DNA from: Brevibacillus migulae
Lineage (GTDB): Bacteria > Bacillota > Bacilli > Brevibacillales > Brevibacillaceae
Length of the DNA: 64,000 bases
NCBI RefSeq assembly: GCF_004521915.1
Contig: NZ_SDKD01000015.1
Span: 1-64,000 of the forward strand
Direction: 5' to 3'
Part shown: one piece after another, positions 39,756 through 48,728 of the stretch
Position numbering within the stretch: position 1 is the first letter of the stretch
How the letters are laid out: each line of letters opens with the position of its first letter
Program-made: the position numbers and the translations under genes
Notes under the pieces: generated by a model
Databases searched by the model: none
What the model saw: only the letters and a program-made list of their open reading frames with translations
What the model was told of the DNA's origin: nothing

Positions 39756-40973
39756 ATGATGAAAAAATGGAGCGTTCTATTCCTTGCGCTCATGCTGTTA
39801 TTGGCTGGTTGCTCCGGTCAAGCATCGCTTGTAAGGGATACGGTTGTCGCATCGCTGGATCACCCCAACTACGATTACCAAACCACGTTTAAGCTTTCCG
39901 GAGACAAGGACAAATTGTTCAAGCTGGCAGAGGAAGAAAACGATCCGGAGTTGACAGCTATCCTGAAAGCGTTGGAAGCTGGATTCAAGCTGACTGGCTC
40001 CCAGCAGGACCTGCAAAAGGCAAAAATGGTTATTGAAATGAACGATGAACAAGTACTGCGCGATCAAAAGCTGTGGAGCGGCGATCAAAAGGCTTCTCTC
40101 GAAGTGCTGGTCGATACCAACGATGTGTATGTGAAGACGCCTCTCGATCAAAAGTACTTGCAGCTTTCCAACAATATCGATACATCCATTTCAGCAGAAG
40201 AAATGAAGGATTTTCAAGAAAAAGCTCAGAAGCTGACCCTTTCCTTCTTGAAAAAATACATCCCGAAATTTGGGTATAAGCTCAGCCAAGTAAAGAACCA
40301 TGGCAAAGAAACTGTTAAACTGCCAAATGGCGAGAGCGTAGAGACCACTCATCTGTCCATTACCCTGGATATGAAAGAAATCATCCAATTGCTCCGCTAT
40401 ATCGCAGAAGATGCAACCACCAATGCGGAAGTGAAAAATTTCGCTGTCGACTTCCTCGTCATGACTGGTGAAATCGCAGAGAAAAATGATCCGACCATGA
40501 AAATGACTCCTGCCGAGCGCCGTACGCAAGCAGAAGCCATGGTGACTTTGGGCTTGCAGGAGCTGAAGCAATGGCTGGAGACCGAGGGTAAAGAGTATAC
40601 CCCGGAAAAAATCGTTGAGCTCGCGAAAGAAGAAGGCATTGATGGCCTCAATCTGACGCTGGATTACTACATCGACCAAAACAAGCTGACGGTGAAGCAA
40701 GTCAGTGATTTCTCCATCACCGTAAATGATGAGACTCTTGACGCGAAGCCGGTTACATTTGGCTTTGCGGCAGATACACTTGCCTGGAACTATGGCAAGG
40801 CGACCGCGATTAACGTGCCAAAAGCAGCGGACGTCGTAAACTATGAGGATCTCAAGAAGGATGATAAAGCGTTGGAAGCATTCGACGAAAACGGCTTCCT
40901 GCGAGCGATCATTGATTTTTCTTTAGAAGAACAGGGCTATGAGGCCGACCTCGGTTCCATGATCCTTCCATAG
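39756..40973 (+). CDS. Membrane-anchored lipoprotein of unknown function
   Basis: A 405-residue lipoprotein. The signal peptide MMKKWSVLFLALMLLLAGC ends in lipobox LAGC with the modified Cys at position 19. The mature part is highly charged, with Lys/Glu-rich helices and beta strands typical of the large DUF6612-like surface lipoproteins, and contains no catalytic motif. GAGGAGG precedes two ATG codons. It is divergent from sftA and has its own terminator. Confidence 0.8.
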   Translation: MMKKWSVLFLALMLLLAGCSGQASLVRDTVVASLDHPNYDYQTTFKLSGDKDKLFKLAEEENDPELTAILKALEAGFKLTGSQQDLQKAKMVIEMNDEQVLRDQKLWSGDQKASLEVLVDTNDVYVKTPLDQKYLQLSNNIDTSISAEEMKDFQEKAQKLTLSFLKKYIPKFGYKLSQVKNHGKETVKLPNGESVETTHLSITLDMKEIIQLLRYIAEDATTNAEVKNFAVDFLVMTGEIAEKNDPTMKMTPAERRTQAEAMVTLGLQELKQWLETEGKEYTPEKIVELAKEEGIDGLNLTLDYYIDQNKLTVKQVSDFSITVNDETLDAKPVTFGFAADTLAWNYGKATAINVPKAADVVNYEDLKKDDKALEAFDENGFLRAIIDFSLEEQGYEADLGSMILP

Positions 40974-40988
40974 AACGGAAATAGCAAA

Positions 40989-41029
40989 AGAGATGTCGCT
41001 CCTGTTTCGGAGGACATCTCTTTTTTTCT
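40989..41029 (+). terminator. Terminator of the lipoprotein gene
   Basis: AGAGATGTC pairs with GACATCTCT, with an inner CTCC/GGAG pair, followed by TTTTTTT. Confidence 0.9.
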
Positions 41030-41044
41030 CGCTAGATGGGAGGA

Positions 41045-41824
41045 TCAAGGTTTAGGGAAGTGATTCTTTTCATGTTGAGGCGGTTTATGCAGCAATTCCA
41101 ATGTAGAGACCAGCGTCGCAAACTCTTCCTGGCTTAATGTCTCAATCTGCTGCACCTGTTTGAGCGCATTGTTTTTCAGTTCATGATGGACGCGATTGGA
41201 TCGATCCCCCTGCTTGCTCATAAAATAATCCGACCAATGATTGGCGAAGTTCGCGGTCAATGCCCCCAACAGTCCGATCCCCGTCAGCATCAAAAAGGCC
41301 GCGATCGTGCGTCCGCTTCCGGTGACGGGCGAAATGTCCCCATACCCTACAGTCGTAGTCGTCACGATCGACCACCAGAGAGCATCGGAGAACGTCTGCA
41401 CATTTTCGTTGACGCCCTTTTCCAAAAAGTAGATGCCGATGGAACTCCAGAGCATGATCATCCCTGCGATGGTAAAAATCCAGCGAATCGAAGGCGAATG
41501 CAGAAGACTCCACATAAAAGGAGAGGCACGCAAAATACGGATCAACCGGATCACCCGCATGAACCTGGCCAGATAAAAGAATTGATCAAACGGTATCATG
41601 GCAATGATGTCAAACCAGTTTTCTTTCAGGAACCGGCGCTTTTCCTTTGCCCTCCAGAGACGCATGATGAACTCTGCAAACAAAAAGATGAGCAAAAAGA
41701 GATCAATCTGTTGCAGCAGCTCCTCCGTCAATTCAGGATGATTCGCGGGATCGGCAAAAATCAAAAGGGCGTACGTGATGACGAGGAGCATGACAAACAA
41801 TTCATACAAGATGCGTGCATACAT
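41045..41824 (-). CDS. Voltage-gated potassium channel family protein
   Basis: A 259-residue six-helix channel. The S4-like segment LARFMRVIRLIRILRA carries regularly spaced Arg residues. The pore loop reads ALWWSIVTTTTVGYGDISPV with the K+ selectivity filter TVGYGD. A short cytosolic tail (about 60 residues, no RCK domain) follows S6. The ATG follows GAGGGACCCGGAA. Two terminators separate it from the DUF350 operon upstream, so it has its own promoter. Confidence 0.9.
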   Translation of the reverse strand: MYARILYELFVMLLVITYALLIFADPANHPELTEELLQQIDLFLLIFLFAEFIMRLWRAKEKRRFLKENWFDIIAMIPFDQFFYLARFMRVIRLIRILRASPFMWSLLHSPSIRWIFTIAGMIMLWSSIGIYFLEKGVNENVQTFSDALWWSIVTTTTVGYGDISPVTGSGRTIAAFLMLTGIGLLGALTANFANHWSDYFMSKQGDRSNRVHHELKNNALKQVQQIETLSQEEFATLVSTLELLHKPPQHEKNHFPKP

Positions 41825-41851
41825 TTCCGGGTCCCTCTTCCCTAACCAATT

Positions 41852-41873
41852 AAAAAAACTTGGCTACGCCAAG
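41852..41873 (-). terminator. Terminator upstream of the channel gene
   Basis: CTTGGC/GCCAAG with a TAC loop, followed by seven T residues on the minus strand. The adjoining TTTGGCGGAGC resembles the hairpin behind ampS. Confidence 0.75.
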
Positions 41874-41897
41874 TCTTTGGCGGAGCTTAGTCGCTCT

Positions 41898-41946
41898 TAA
41901 AAACCCCTACAGTGCAAGCACTATTGTGCCATCCTGCAGGGGCTCT
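41898..41946 (-). terminator. Terminator of the DUF350 operon
   Basis: CCCCTACAG pairs with CTGCAGGGG (one mismatch) around an inner hairpin (GTGCAAGCAC), followed on the minus strand by TTTTT. Confidence 0.75.
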
Positions 41947-41951
41947 GACAA

Positions 41952-42389
41952 CTAGTAACTGATTAACGCGGCCATCAGCAACCCAGCTGCAATACTGAGA
42001 CGGGATGCGAAGATACCTACGGAAACATTTCCTTTGGGGATTTCGGATACGACACGAAACGGCGTCACAAGCTCAAACAGATAGAAAATCAGCACCTGGA
42101 AAACCGTGCCGAGAATGCCCCACACGACGAGATCAAGCAGACCGACTGAATTGTAAACCGCGGAAGCCAGCACGATCGTTAACCCGAGGATTTTCCCCCC
42201 CAGGTCATGCGCGGCCGCTTTTGCCGCTGCTACCTTTTGCGGATCATCCGTGTTCGCGCCATCTGCAATGAGCTGATATTCTTTATACGGCGTCGTATAT
42301 AAAAAGACGAAAATGCCAAAGGCGAAGATCGGAATCGTTACTGCCAGATAGGTCAAGAAATTTAAAATGGATGGCCATTGAGAGCCCAT
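41952..42389 (-). CDS. DUF350 (YjfL-like) membrane protein
   Basis: A 145-residue inner-membrane protein with four hydrophobic segments (FLTYLAVTIPIFAFGIFVFL; LGLTIVLASAVYNSVGLLDL; VVWGILGTVFQVLIFYLFEL; SRLSIAAGLLMAALI). It matches the DUF350 family, whose E. coli member YjfL is encoded with the glutathionylspermidine synthase-like YjfC. The gene follows a YjfC-like gene by 15 bp. The family's function is unknown. Confidence 0.8.
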   Translation of the reverse strand: MGSQWPSILNFLTYLAVTIPIFAFGIFVFLYTTPYKEYQLIADGANTDDPQKVAAAKAAAHDLGGKILGLTIVLASAVYNSVGLLDLVVWGILGTVFQVLIFYLFELVTPFRVVSEIPKGNVSVGIFASRLSIAAGLLMAALISY

Positions 42390-42404
42390 GCTGCTCTCCC
42401 CTTT

Positions 42405-43658
42405 CTATTCATTTGGTATCAGTCCGATTGGAAGATAATAAGACAGATTGCTCGTAATTTTCCCACCCACTCTGGCGATGATCGCAGAAGGCTTTCCTCC
42501 CAGCAAAAAACTGCCCCAAAGCAAATGGCCTTCGTATCTGCCTTTGAGCGTATGTACCGAGACCTGGGGTAGCTTCACCAGCTGTTGATAAATCATGGGC
42601 TGCTCCCAGTATTCCTGCTCCATGTCCCGGGCAATGGTCTCCCCCTCCTGTGAATACAGGGTGACTCCTCCCCCTTCGCGTCCAAATATCGGCTTGGTCA
42701 CATAAGCTGTCGAACCTGCAAAGCGATTTTCAAAATAGGTGGGAAGCATATAAGCATCGATGATGGCGTGTTCCTCTTCACTCCAAAACTGCCCCTCTTC
42801 ATGCAGGCTCCAGATTAGTGCTTGCAATGCTTTGGTCTGCATCAGAAATCCAGTGGGCGGATTGATCACCGTCAGTCGCCTGCGCGCGATCAGATCCAGT
42901 ACGTGCGCACCAGTCGGATACCCTTCCTCGTCTTGCTCGGCGGCCAGCTTTTCCAATGCGTGCAGGCGGTAAAGCAGATCAACGGGTATAAGTTCCTCCC
43001 CCACCTTGGCATACAGCCGATCCTGCCAGACACGCAAATCCGCTAAAGGGACAAAACGCCCTTCCAATCCGGAGTTCTCCAGCAGATAGCGGGTTGTCCC
43101 TGCATCCTCTTCATGCCAATCCAGTGAGCTAAAAACCACATGTTCTGTGGGAATATTCGCTTTTTTATACTCCTCCACAGCTTGCTGAAACGCCTGATGC
43201 AGATCATGCTCATGCCCTTGGTTGGGATTTTTTACGCCATAGTAACGGCACAGATGCTCATTCACATAAAATGCTTCCACGATCCCCGTCGGCGTATCGC
43301 TGTTAAATTCGAGCATCTTCAAACCTTCCAGCGTCTGGGCAAAATCAAAGCGGCCGATCACGGTCGGATAGGATAGCTTTGAGCGAAGCCGAACGGCCCC
43401 CCATGCTTCCTCGGGAATCCCCAGCTCGTGAAGCAACCGATCGTCTGCTTGCTGCAAGACGGGCACCACCCGTTGAAAAATCCGCCCAAGCTGAGCTGTC
43501 GCTGCGGCGATTTCATGACGCAAAGCGGAAGGAATCAAATGGATATCCGCCAGCGCATACTCTTCCTCATATAAATAGTCCCATGTAAAAATGCCGGCTT
43601 CACGCAGCGGCCGATAGATGTGCTCCCGTCGTTCACGGTACTCTTCTTTTCGCATCAT
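42405..43658 (-). CDS. Glutathionylspermidine synthase-like ATP-grasp ligase (YjfC/YgiC type)
   Basis: A 417-residue member of the glutathionylspermidine synthase C-terminal family, ATP-grasp amide ligases. Typical features are MLEFNSDTPTGIVEAFYVN, the ATP-grasp lysine region VTKPIFGREGGGVTLY and VSVHTLKGRYEGHLLWGSFL near the end. No amidase domain is fused, so it is the YgiC/YjfC type, whose real substrates are unknown. The ATG overlaps the stop of the lipoprotein gene (ATGA), which implies translational coupling. Confidence 0.88.
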   Translation of the reverse strand: MMRKEEYRERREHIYRPLREAGIFTWDYLYEEEYALADIHLIPSALRHEIAAATAQLGRIFQRVVPVLQQADDRLLHELGIPEEAWGAVRLRSKLSYPTVIGRFDFAQTLEGLKMLEFNSDTPTGIVEAFYVNEHLCRYYGVKNPNQGHEHDLHQAFQQAVEEYKKANIPTEHVVFSSLDWHEEDAGTTRYLLENSGLEGRFVPLADLRVWQDRLYAKVGEELIPVDLLYRLHALEKLAAEQDEEGYPTGAHVLDLIARRRLTVINPPTGFLMQTKALQALIWSLHEEGQFWSEEEHAIIDAYMLPTYFENRFAGSTAYVTKPIFGREGGGVTLYSQEGETIARDMEQEYWEQPMIYQQLVKLPQVSVHTLKGRYEGHLLWGSFLLGGKPSAIIARVGGKITSNLSYYLPIGLIPNE

Positions 43659-43891
43659 GAGCTGGACGAACCGGAGCTGCCGATCCCGCTTTTCGGGCTG
43701 CTTTTTCCGCTTGAAACGTATTTCTTGCCGCCTGAGCTCACATACGTGCTGCCGCCGCCGGAACCGCCGTCGTCATCTTCTTCTTCGTAATAGGCATCAT
43801 CCTCATATTCGGAATCATCGGACGCACATCCCGACGCGATCATGGCTGCCGCGACAAACATGATGGTCACCTTTGCCGTTTTACTGCCCAC
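43655..43891 (-). CDS. Small lipoprotein coupled to the GSP-synthase-like gene
   Basis: A 78-residue lipoprotein. After the signal MGSKTAKVTIMFVAAAMIASGC (lipobox ASGC) come an acidic stretch (DDSEYEDDAYYEEEDDDGG) and a Gly/Ser/Lys-rich tail (SGGKKYVSSGKSSPKSG). E. coli YjfM, encoded beside yjfL-yjfC, is also a small protein with a low-complexity tail. The stop overlaps the next start, so it may be the acceptor of the coupled ligase, but that is an inference. Confidence 0.78.
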   Translation of the reverse strand: MGSKTAKVTIMFVAAAMIASGCASDDSEYEDDAYYEEEDDDGGSGGGSTYVSSGGKKYVSSGKSSPKSGIGSSGSSSS

Positions 43892-43903
43892 ACACTTTCC
43901 CTC

Positions 43904-44353
43904 CTACCCGGTTGGTTTCGCATAGTAGACGTACACCTTGCGATCTTCGTCTACCTCTGTTGATGTTTTCTCCCACTCTTTTCCGCCCAGCGTGATGTAA
44001 TCGCTTTGCAGGAGCAAAAGTGCATCATCATCCTCTGTAAACTGATAGAGATGCACCAAGGGATAATGAGCGGTATTTTCGCGGTATTCGCGCACTTCAA
44101 TCTGCACGCGTCCCCAGCGCAAGCCAGCTGCATCTGTGTATGTTACCGCTTGCTCTTCTTCCGAGCGTTTCACATAGATCACGTAAGCATGCGGTTCAAT
44201 TGCCGTGGAGGTCTTTTCGTAGACCTCCCTGCCCTTGACAAAATAATCGCAAGCAAACCGCAACGATATTTCGTCTTTGTCGATATGGTCATAATAGTAC
44301 AGGACCGGGAAGTGATTTGCTTCATCCAGTTTTCGGTACTCCAAACGCGCCAA
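43904..44353 (-). CDS. Hypothetical protein with two tandem homologous domains
   Basis: A 149-residue soluble protein made of two similar halves. FPVLYYYDHIDKDEISLRF...KGREVYEKTSTAIEPHAYVI corresponds to YPLVHLYQFTEDDDALLLL...GGKEWEKTSTEVDEDRKVYV. Each half is predicted beta-rich. No family was recognised. It is the first gene of the operon that continues with the lipoprotein, the ATP-grasp ligase and DUF350. Confidence 0.75.
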   Translation of the reverse strand: MARLEYRKLDEANHFPVLYYYDHIDKDEISLRFACDYFVKGREVYEKTSTAIEPHAYVIYVKRSEEEQAVTYTDAAGLRWGRVQIEVREYRENTAHYPLVHLYQFTEDDDALLLLQSDYITLGGKEWEKTSTEVDEDRKVYVYYAKPTG

Positions 44354-44403
44354 TCCGCAACCCTCCTTTTCATATATGGCAGCATAATCTTTTACGATTC
44401 AGG

Positions 44404-44446
44404 GAAAAAAAGGTTTCGCCGCCCGCTCATCTGAGCAGACGGCGTA
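44404..44446 (-). terminator. Terminator of the inositol monophosphatase gene
   Basis: A GC-rich hairpin (CGCCGCCCGCTCA against TGAGCAGACGGCG, with mismatches) spans the stop codon and is followed on the minus strand by AAACCTTTTTTT. Confidence 0.75.
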
Positions 44447-45200
44447 TGTCCTCGTGGATGACTCCATTTGTGACAAGAAAGCTTGGCAGCTTCGCCTCAT
44501 CGTAAGGCTCCTGCTCATACGGACTGCTATCCCAATACGTGATGACCGCCCCCGCTTCCTGTGCAATAAGAAGTCCTGCAGCCACATCCATGATGCCCGA
44601 TTTGTGGAAGACAATGTAATCGATCCAGCCATGTGCCAGCAGACAAAAATCCAACGCAGGCCCGATATTGCGCATCAATCGTTTTGTTTCCAGGAAGAAC
44701 GGCTTCGTAAATTCGTATTCGTCTTCCTTGGAAATGGATTCACGGCCACGGACATAGGTGCCAACTGCCTTCTTTCGTTCCTTGCGTGTATTGACCGCTA
44801 GTTTTTTCCCGTTTAAAAAAGCGCCCTTTCCTTTTTCCGCCCAGAACAGCTGCTCGGAAACGGGGTTATAGACGACCCCCAACACAATTTCACCTTTATA
44901 TTGCAAGGCGATGGAGACCGAAAAATAAGGATAGCCAATGAAGTAGTTATTTGTGCCGTCCAACGGATCAACAATCCACAGATATTCGTCTTCGCGCTTC
45001 ACCAGGCCAACTTCTTCCGAGATAATGGTATGCGTCGGAAAATGACGATGCAGCACTTCAATAATTCTCCGTTCGCTTTCCTTATCTTCCGGCAGCTTTA
45101 CATCGTTATGGGATTCTAGATCAGGAAACAGCTGCTGCGTAAACCGCTCTTTGAGGTAAGCGCCTGCTTCCTTCGCTGCCTGAATGGCGATGTCGATCAT
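44427..45200 (-). CDS. suhB: Inositol monophosphatase family protein
   Basis: A 257-residue Mg-dependent phosphatase of the IMPase/FBPase superfamily. Metal-site motifs are ISEEVGL with the first Glu, WIVDPLDGTNNY with the Asp-Asp set, and HGWIDYIVFHKSGIMDVAAG with the C-terminal Asp. It may act on inositol phosphate, PAP or a related sugar phosphate; the exact substrate cannot be told. GGAGA lies upstream of the ATG; a TTG one codon earlier is possible. Confidence 0.9.
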   Translation of the reverse strand: MIDIAIQAAKEAGAYLKERFTQQLFPDLESHNDVKLPEDKESERRIIEVLHRHFPTHTIISEEVGLVKREDEYLWIVDPLDGTNNYFIGYPYFSVSIALQYKGEIVLGVVYNPVSEQLFWAEKGKGAFLNGKKLAVNTRKERKKAVGTYVRGRESISKEDEYEFTKPFFLETKRLMRNIGPALDFCLLAHGWIDYIVFHKSGIMDVAAGLLIAQEAGAVITYWDSSPYEQEPYDEAKLPSFLVTNGVIHEDIRRLLR

Positions 45201-45372
45201 CAATCAAGTCTCCTTTTACAGTCAAGATTTCATCATTTTCGAATGGTAACCAACATCACTGGCAAGTTCAATCCACCTCGCTTACATTTTTCAATATATT
45301 TACATTGCGTTCCAATTAGCAAGTGACTATGATAAAGAAATCACTCGGCTTATCCTAAAGGAGGTTTTAGAC

Positions 45373-45750
45373 GTGAACAATGATTTTATCCGGCTGAAGA
45401 ACCTTGAGGGAGAACTGAAGCTGACTCAAATGAATAGAAGCCTTGGAACGTCCGTCACCAACAAGGAATTGGTGTTTCATAAGCCCCACATGACTTACCA
45501 CTTGTTCCTCGAGGACATTGTCAGCATCGTTCCATATTCACTCGATTCCCAAGTCGTAATGTTCCGCCAGAAGCATGAAATGATCCGCTCAGAGTTTGGC
45601 TCTGATTATTATAAAGTTACGGTAAAGTGGGCACGGATCGTAACCCGCTCCGGTGTCATCGAAAGAGAAAACATGGAGTTTATCGTTCCCTTGACAGATA
45701 AAATGCTGCAGTATATCGCTCAGTATTCCGGCCTTGTCGTGATTAAATAA
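45373..45750 (+). CDS. Hypothetical protein
   Basis: A 125-residue soluble protein without recognised family, cysteine or signal peptide. The N-terminal part (NNDFIRLKNLEGELKLTQMN) is helical; the rest is predicted beta-rich (VTVKWARIVTRSGVIERENM). AAAGGAGG precedes the GTG start, and the gene has its own terminator. Widely spaced from its neighbours, it is probably monocistronic. Confidence 0.7.
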   Translation: MNNDFIRLKNLEGELKLTQMNRSLGTSVTNKELVFHKPHMTYHLFLEDIVSIVPYSLDSQVVMFRQKHEMIRSEFGSDYYKVTVKWARIVTRSGVIERENMEFIVPLTDKMLQYIAQYSGLVVIK

Positions 45751-45751
45751 G

Positions 45752-45806
45752 AAAAAGTCTCTGTTGCTTTGGATATCGATCCGAAACGAACAGAGGCTTT
45801 TTTCTT
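45752..45806. terminator. Bidirectional terminator
   Basis: AAAAAGTCTCTGTT pairs with AACAGAGGCTTTTT (one mismatch) across an inner hairpin (GGATATCGATCC). It separates two convergent genes. Confidence 0.85.
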
Positions 45807-45807
45807 T

Positions 45808-46278
45808 TTACTTATGTAAAATCATAAACGTCGCGGTTCCATGTGCCAGCAGCCGGTCCCGCTCGTCAAACACGCTGCCTTGCAGGACGATCAGGGTCTG
45901 CCCGCGGTGAAGAATGGTGGCTTCCGAGCGGAGTGTCCCCTCCCTGCTCGAACGCAGGTAATTGACTTTAAGCTCCGTCGTCACACCGAACTGGTTTTCC
46001 GGCAGCGAACGATTGACCAGCGACCCCATCGTCGAATCGATCAAGGTGGCGAGAATGCCCCCATGAACAACCCCGAGCGGATTGTGCATAAAGGGAGTGA
46101 TGGGTACGATGAACTGGTACGTCCTTTCATCCAAAAACTGTCCCGTAAGTCCCATAAAGCCGGAGAGAAATGCACTGTTTCGCTCCCTTTTTTGCTTGAT
46201 CGCTTGCATGGCCAGCCTGAGAATTTCTTGTTCCTCCGCATTTCCCGTTTCGCAAATCTCCAACAGCTCTTCCCTCAT
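45808..46278 (-). CDS. PaaI-type hotdog-fold thioesterase
   Basis: A 156-residue acyl-CoA thioesterase of the PaaI/YbdB hotdog family. The active-site helix sequence HNPLGVVHGGILATLIDSTM is diagnostic, and the central strand ends FGVTTELKVNYLRSSREGTL. The first 35 residues form an extra N-terminal helix. The ATG after AGGGTGAGGTAC was chosen over a GTG three codons earlier. The acyl substrate is unknown. Confidence 0.88.
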   Translation of the reverse strand: MREELLEICETGNAEEQEILRLAMQAIKQKRERNSAFLSGFMGLTGQFLDERTYQFIVPITPFMHNPLGVVHGGILATLIDSTMGSLVNRSLPENQFGVTTELKVNYLRSSREGTLRSEATILHRGQTLIVLQGSVFDERDRLLAHGTATFMILHK

Positions 46279-46452
46279 GTACCTCACCCTTCTTACTCGC
46301 GATGAACGCCAAACATGAATGAACTCATTTTATCATACCCCTTCGACGATTCAATCTGAGCGAATGTTCAGAGTTTTAAGGTTGTTTCTGTTTGCCGGAC
46401 AATGGTAAGATAATTCAAACATATAAGATTCAAGAGGGAGGAAGCTGGGACC

Positions 46453-48129
46453 ATGGCAAGAATGCGAAGTGATATGATCAAGAAAGGTTTTGACCGTGCG
46501 CCGCACCGCAGTTTGTTGCGCGCTGCCGGCGTGAAAGAAGAGGATTTTGACAAACCGTTTATCGCGATCTGCAATTCATATATAGATATTATTCCTGGAC
46601 ACGTACATCTTCAGGAATTCGGAAAGCTCGTAAAAGAAGCGGTCATCGCTGCGGGCGGCGTTCCATTTGAATTCAATACGATCGGTGTCGATGATGGCAT
46701 CGCGATGGGCCATATCGGGATGCGTTATTCCCTGCCCAGCCGCGAAATCATCGCAGACAGTCTGGAAACCGTTGTCGCTGCACACTGGTTTGACGGCATG
46801 ATCTGTATTCCGAACTGTGACAAAATCACTCCAGGTATGATTATGGGTGCTTTGCGGGTCAATATCCCAACCGTGTTTGTCACAGGCGGTCCGATGAAGG
46901 CGGGAAAAACGAGCGACGGCCGTTCCATTTCCCTCTCCTCCGTTTTCGAGGGTGTCGGCGCATATCAATCCGGACGCATTGACGAGAAGCAGCTGACGGA
47001 GCTGGAGCAATATGGCTGCCCGACCTGTGGGTCCTGCTCCGGTATGTTCACCGCCAACTCCATGAACTGTCTGGCAGAGGTGCTCGGTATTGCCCTGCCT
47101 GGCAACGGTACGATATTGGCAGTATCGGAAGAACGCCGCGAGCTGGTCAAAGCATCCGCGCAAAAGCTGATGCATCTGATCGAAAAAGATATCAAACCGC
47201 GCGATATCGTCACCCTCGACGCGATCGACGACGCATTTGCCCTGGATATGGCGATGGGCGGGTCAACCAACACCGTTCTTCATACACTGGCGATCGCTCA
47301 TGAGGCTGGCATCGATTATCCAATCGACCGCATCAATCAGGTCGCTGAGCGCGTGCCATACTTGTGCAAGCTCGCACCGGCTTCCGATTACCACATTGAA
47401 GACTGCCACGATGCAGGCGGTGTGTCTGCTATCCTGAAAGAGCTGTCCAAGAAAGAAGGCACGCTTCATCTGGACCGCATCACGGTTACGGGCAAAACAT
47501 TGGGTGAAAATATTGCCGACGCGGAAATCACCAATGACAATGTGATTCGTCGTCTGGATAATCCATATACACAAAAAGGCGGACTTGCTGTGCTTTTCGG
47601 CAATCTCGCACCGATGGGCTCCATTATCAAAACAGGCGGCGTTGATCCATCCATCAAACGTCATGAAGGTCCGGCCATCTGCTTCGACTCCCAAGAGGAA
47701 GTGCTCGAAGCGATCGCTAACGGAAAAATCAAAGAAGGCCATGTCGTCGTCATTCGTTACGAAGGTCCAAAAGGAGGACCTGGCATGCCGGAAATGCTGG
47801 CACCTACTTCACAGATCGTCGGAATGGGGCTCGGCACCAAGGTAGCGCTTATTACGGACGGTCGTTTCTCCGGCGCTTCCCGCGGCATTTCTGTCGGTCA
47901 TATTTCTCCTGAAGCGGCTGAAGGCGGTCCGATCGCTTTTATTCAAGATGGCGACATCATCAGTATCGACATCGAAGAACGCTCGCTTGAACTCCATATT
48001 TCTCCGGAAGAAATGGCCAAACGCCAAGCGGGCTTCCCCGGCTTTGAGCCGAAAGTCAAAACCGGCTATCTGGCCCGTTACTCCAAGCTGGTCACCAATG
48101 CCAGCATGGGCGGTATTCTCAAGATTTAA
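46453..48129 (+). CDS. ilvD: Dihydroxy-acid dehydratase
   Basis: A 558-residue iron-sulfur enzyme of valine, leucine and isoleucine synthesis that converts 2,3-dihydroxy-isovalerate or -methylvalerate to the 2-keto acids. Cluster ligands lie in IPNCDKITPGM and CPTCGSCSGMFTANSMNC; RYEGPKGGPGMPEM and DGRFSGASRGISVGHISPEA are the other signatures. The ATG is preceded by GGGAGGAAGCTGGGACC. It is monocistronic with its own terminator; no other ilv-leu gene is adjacent, but ilvE lies 15 kb away. Confidence 0.97.
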   Translation: MARMRSDMIKKGFDRAPHRSLLRAAGVKEEDFDKPFIAICNSYIDIIPGHVHLQEFGKLVKEAVIAAGGVPFEFNTIGVDDGIAMGHIGMRYSLPSREIIADSLETVVAAHWFDGMICIPNCDKITPGMIMGALRVNIPTVFVTGGPMKAGKTSDGRSISLSSVFEGVGAYQSGRIDEKQLTELEQYGCPTCGSCSGMFTANSMNCLAEVLGIALPGNGTILAVSEERRELVKASAQKLMHLIEKDIKPRDIVTLDAIDDAFALDMAMGGSTNTVLHTLAIAHEAGIDYPIDRINQVAERVPYLCKLAPASDYHIEDCHDAGGVSAILKELSKKEGTLHLDRITVTGKTLGENIADAEITNDNVIRRLDNPYTQKGGLAVLFGNLAPMGSIIKTGGVDPSIKRHEGPAICFDSQEEVLEAIANGKIKEGHVVVIRYEGPKGGPGMPEMLAPTSQIVGMGLGTKVALITDGRFSGASRGISVGHISPEAAEGGPIAFIQDGDIISIDIEERSLELHISPEEMAKRQAGFPGFEPKVKTGYLARYSKLVTNASMGGILKI

Positions 48130-48162
48130 GGGATTCGCAACGTGATCCGTTTTTCGATAAGA

Positions 48163-48196
48163 AAGAGCACCCGTCAATGCTGGGTGCTCTTTCGCT
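48163..48196 (+). terminator. Terminator of ilvD
   Basis: Stem GAAAGAGCACCC/GGGTGCTCTTTC with a 9-nt loop; the following T-run is short, so part of the T tract lies in the stem. Confidence 0.8.
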
Positions 48197-48242
48197 ATGT
48201 GAGAGATTCCTCTTTATTTTCAATATTCAATCTGTTTGCAGA

Positions 48243-48728
48243 CTAGAGAACCCGTCTTGCAGTTACCATTCGTTTTTCCCAGTTGCTGCCCTTGAATGTG
48301 CTGAAGGTAACGCCTGGTTTGCCATACGTATGAAGAATCTTGTTATTTCCTGCGTAGATGGCTACGTGGGTGATTCGGTTAGAAGAACTGCCTGAGGAAC
48401 GCATGAAAATCAAATCCCCTTTTTTCAGCTGGCTCTTCAACACTTTCGTTCCTTGCGTAGCTTGCTGACGGGATGAACGCAGCAATTTCACTCCTACTGA
48501 CTTATACACACGCTGTACAAATGATGAGCAATCAAAATACTTTGTCGTGCTGGAGCTTGCCCCAAACTTATATGGAGTATGGAGATAATCCTTACCTTCT
48601 TCAATAACCTTGTCCGCTTTGCTAGCAGAGTACGCGTATGCCGCTTGGTCTTGACCGGTAACGGTCACTCCTGTAAATACAAAGGCTACAGCTAAAGAAA
48701 CATTCAGAATTCTCTTTTTCAAAGTCAT
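48243..48728 (-). CDS. Secreted NlpC/P60 peptidoglycan hydrolase
   Basis: A 161-residue exported endopeptidase. A signal peptide (about residues 1-33, with KKRILNVSLAVAFVFTGVTV and a likely cleavage after AAYAYSA) precedes an NlpC/P60 domain. The catalytic Cys is in KYFDCSSFVQRVY, the His in NRITHVAIYAGNN. Such enzymes cut gamma-D-Glu-meso-Dap bonds in stem peptides. It has no cell-wall-binding repeats. GGGAGGAG lies 9 bases before the ATG. Confidence 0.92.
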   Translation of the reverse strand: MTLKKRILNVSLAVAFVFTGVTVTGQDQAAYAYSASKADKVIEEGKDYLHTPYKFGASSSTTKYFDCSSFVQRVYKSVGVKLLRSSRQQATQGTKVLKSQLKKGDLIFMRSSGSSSNRITHVAIYAGNNKILHTYGKPGVTFSTFKGSNWEKRMVTARRVL

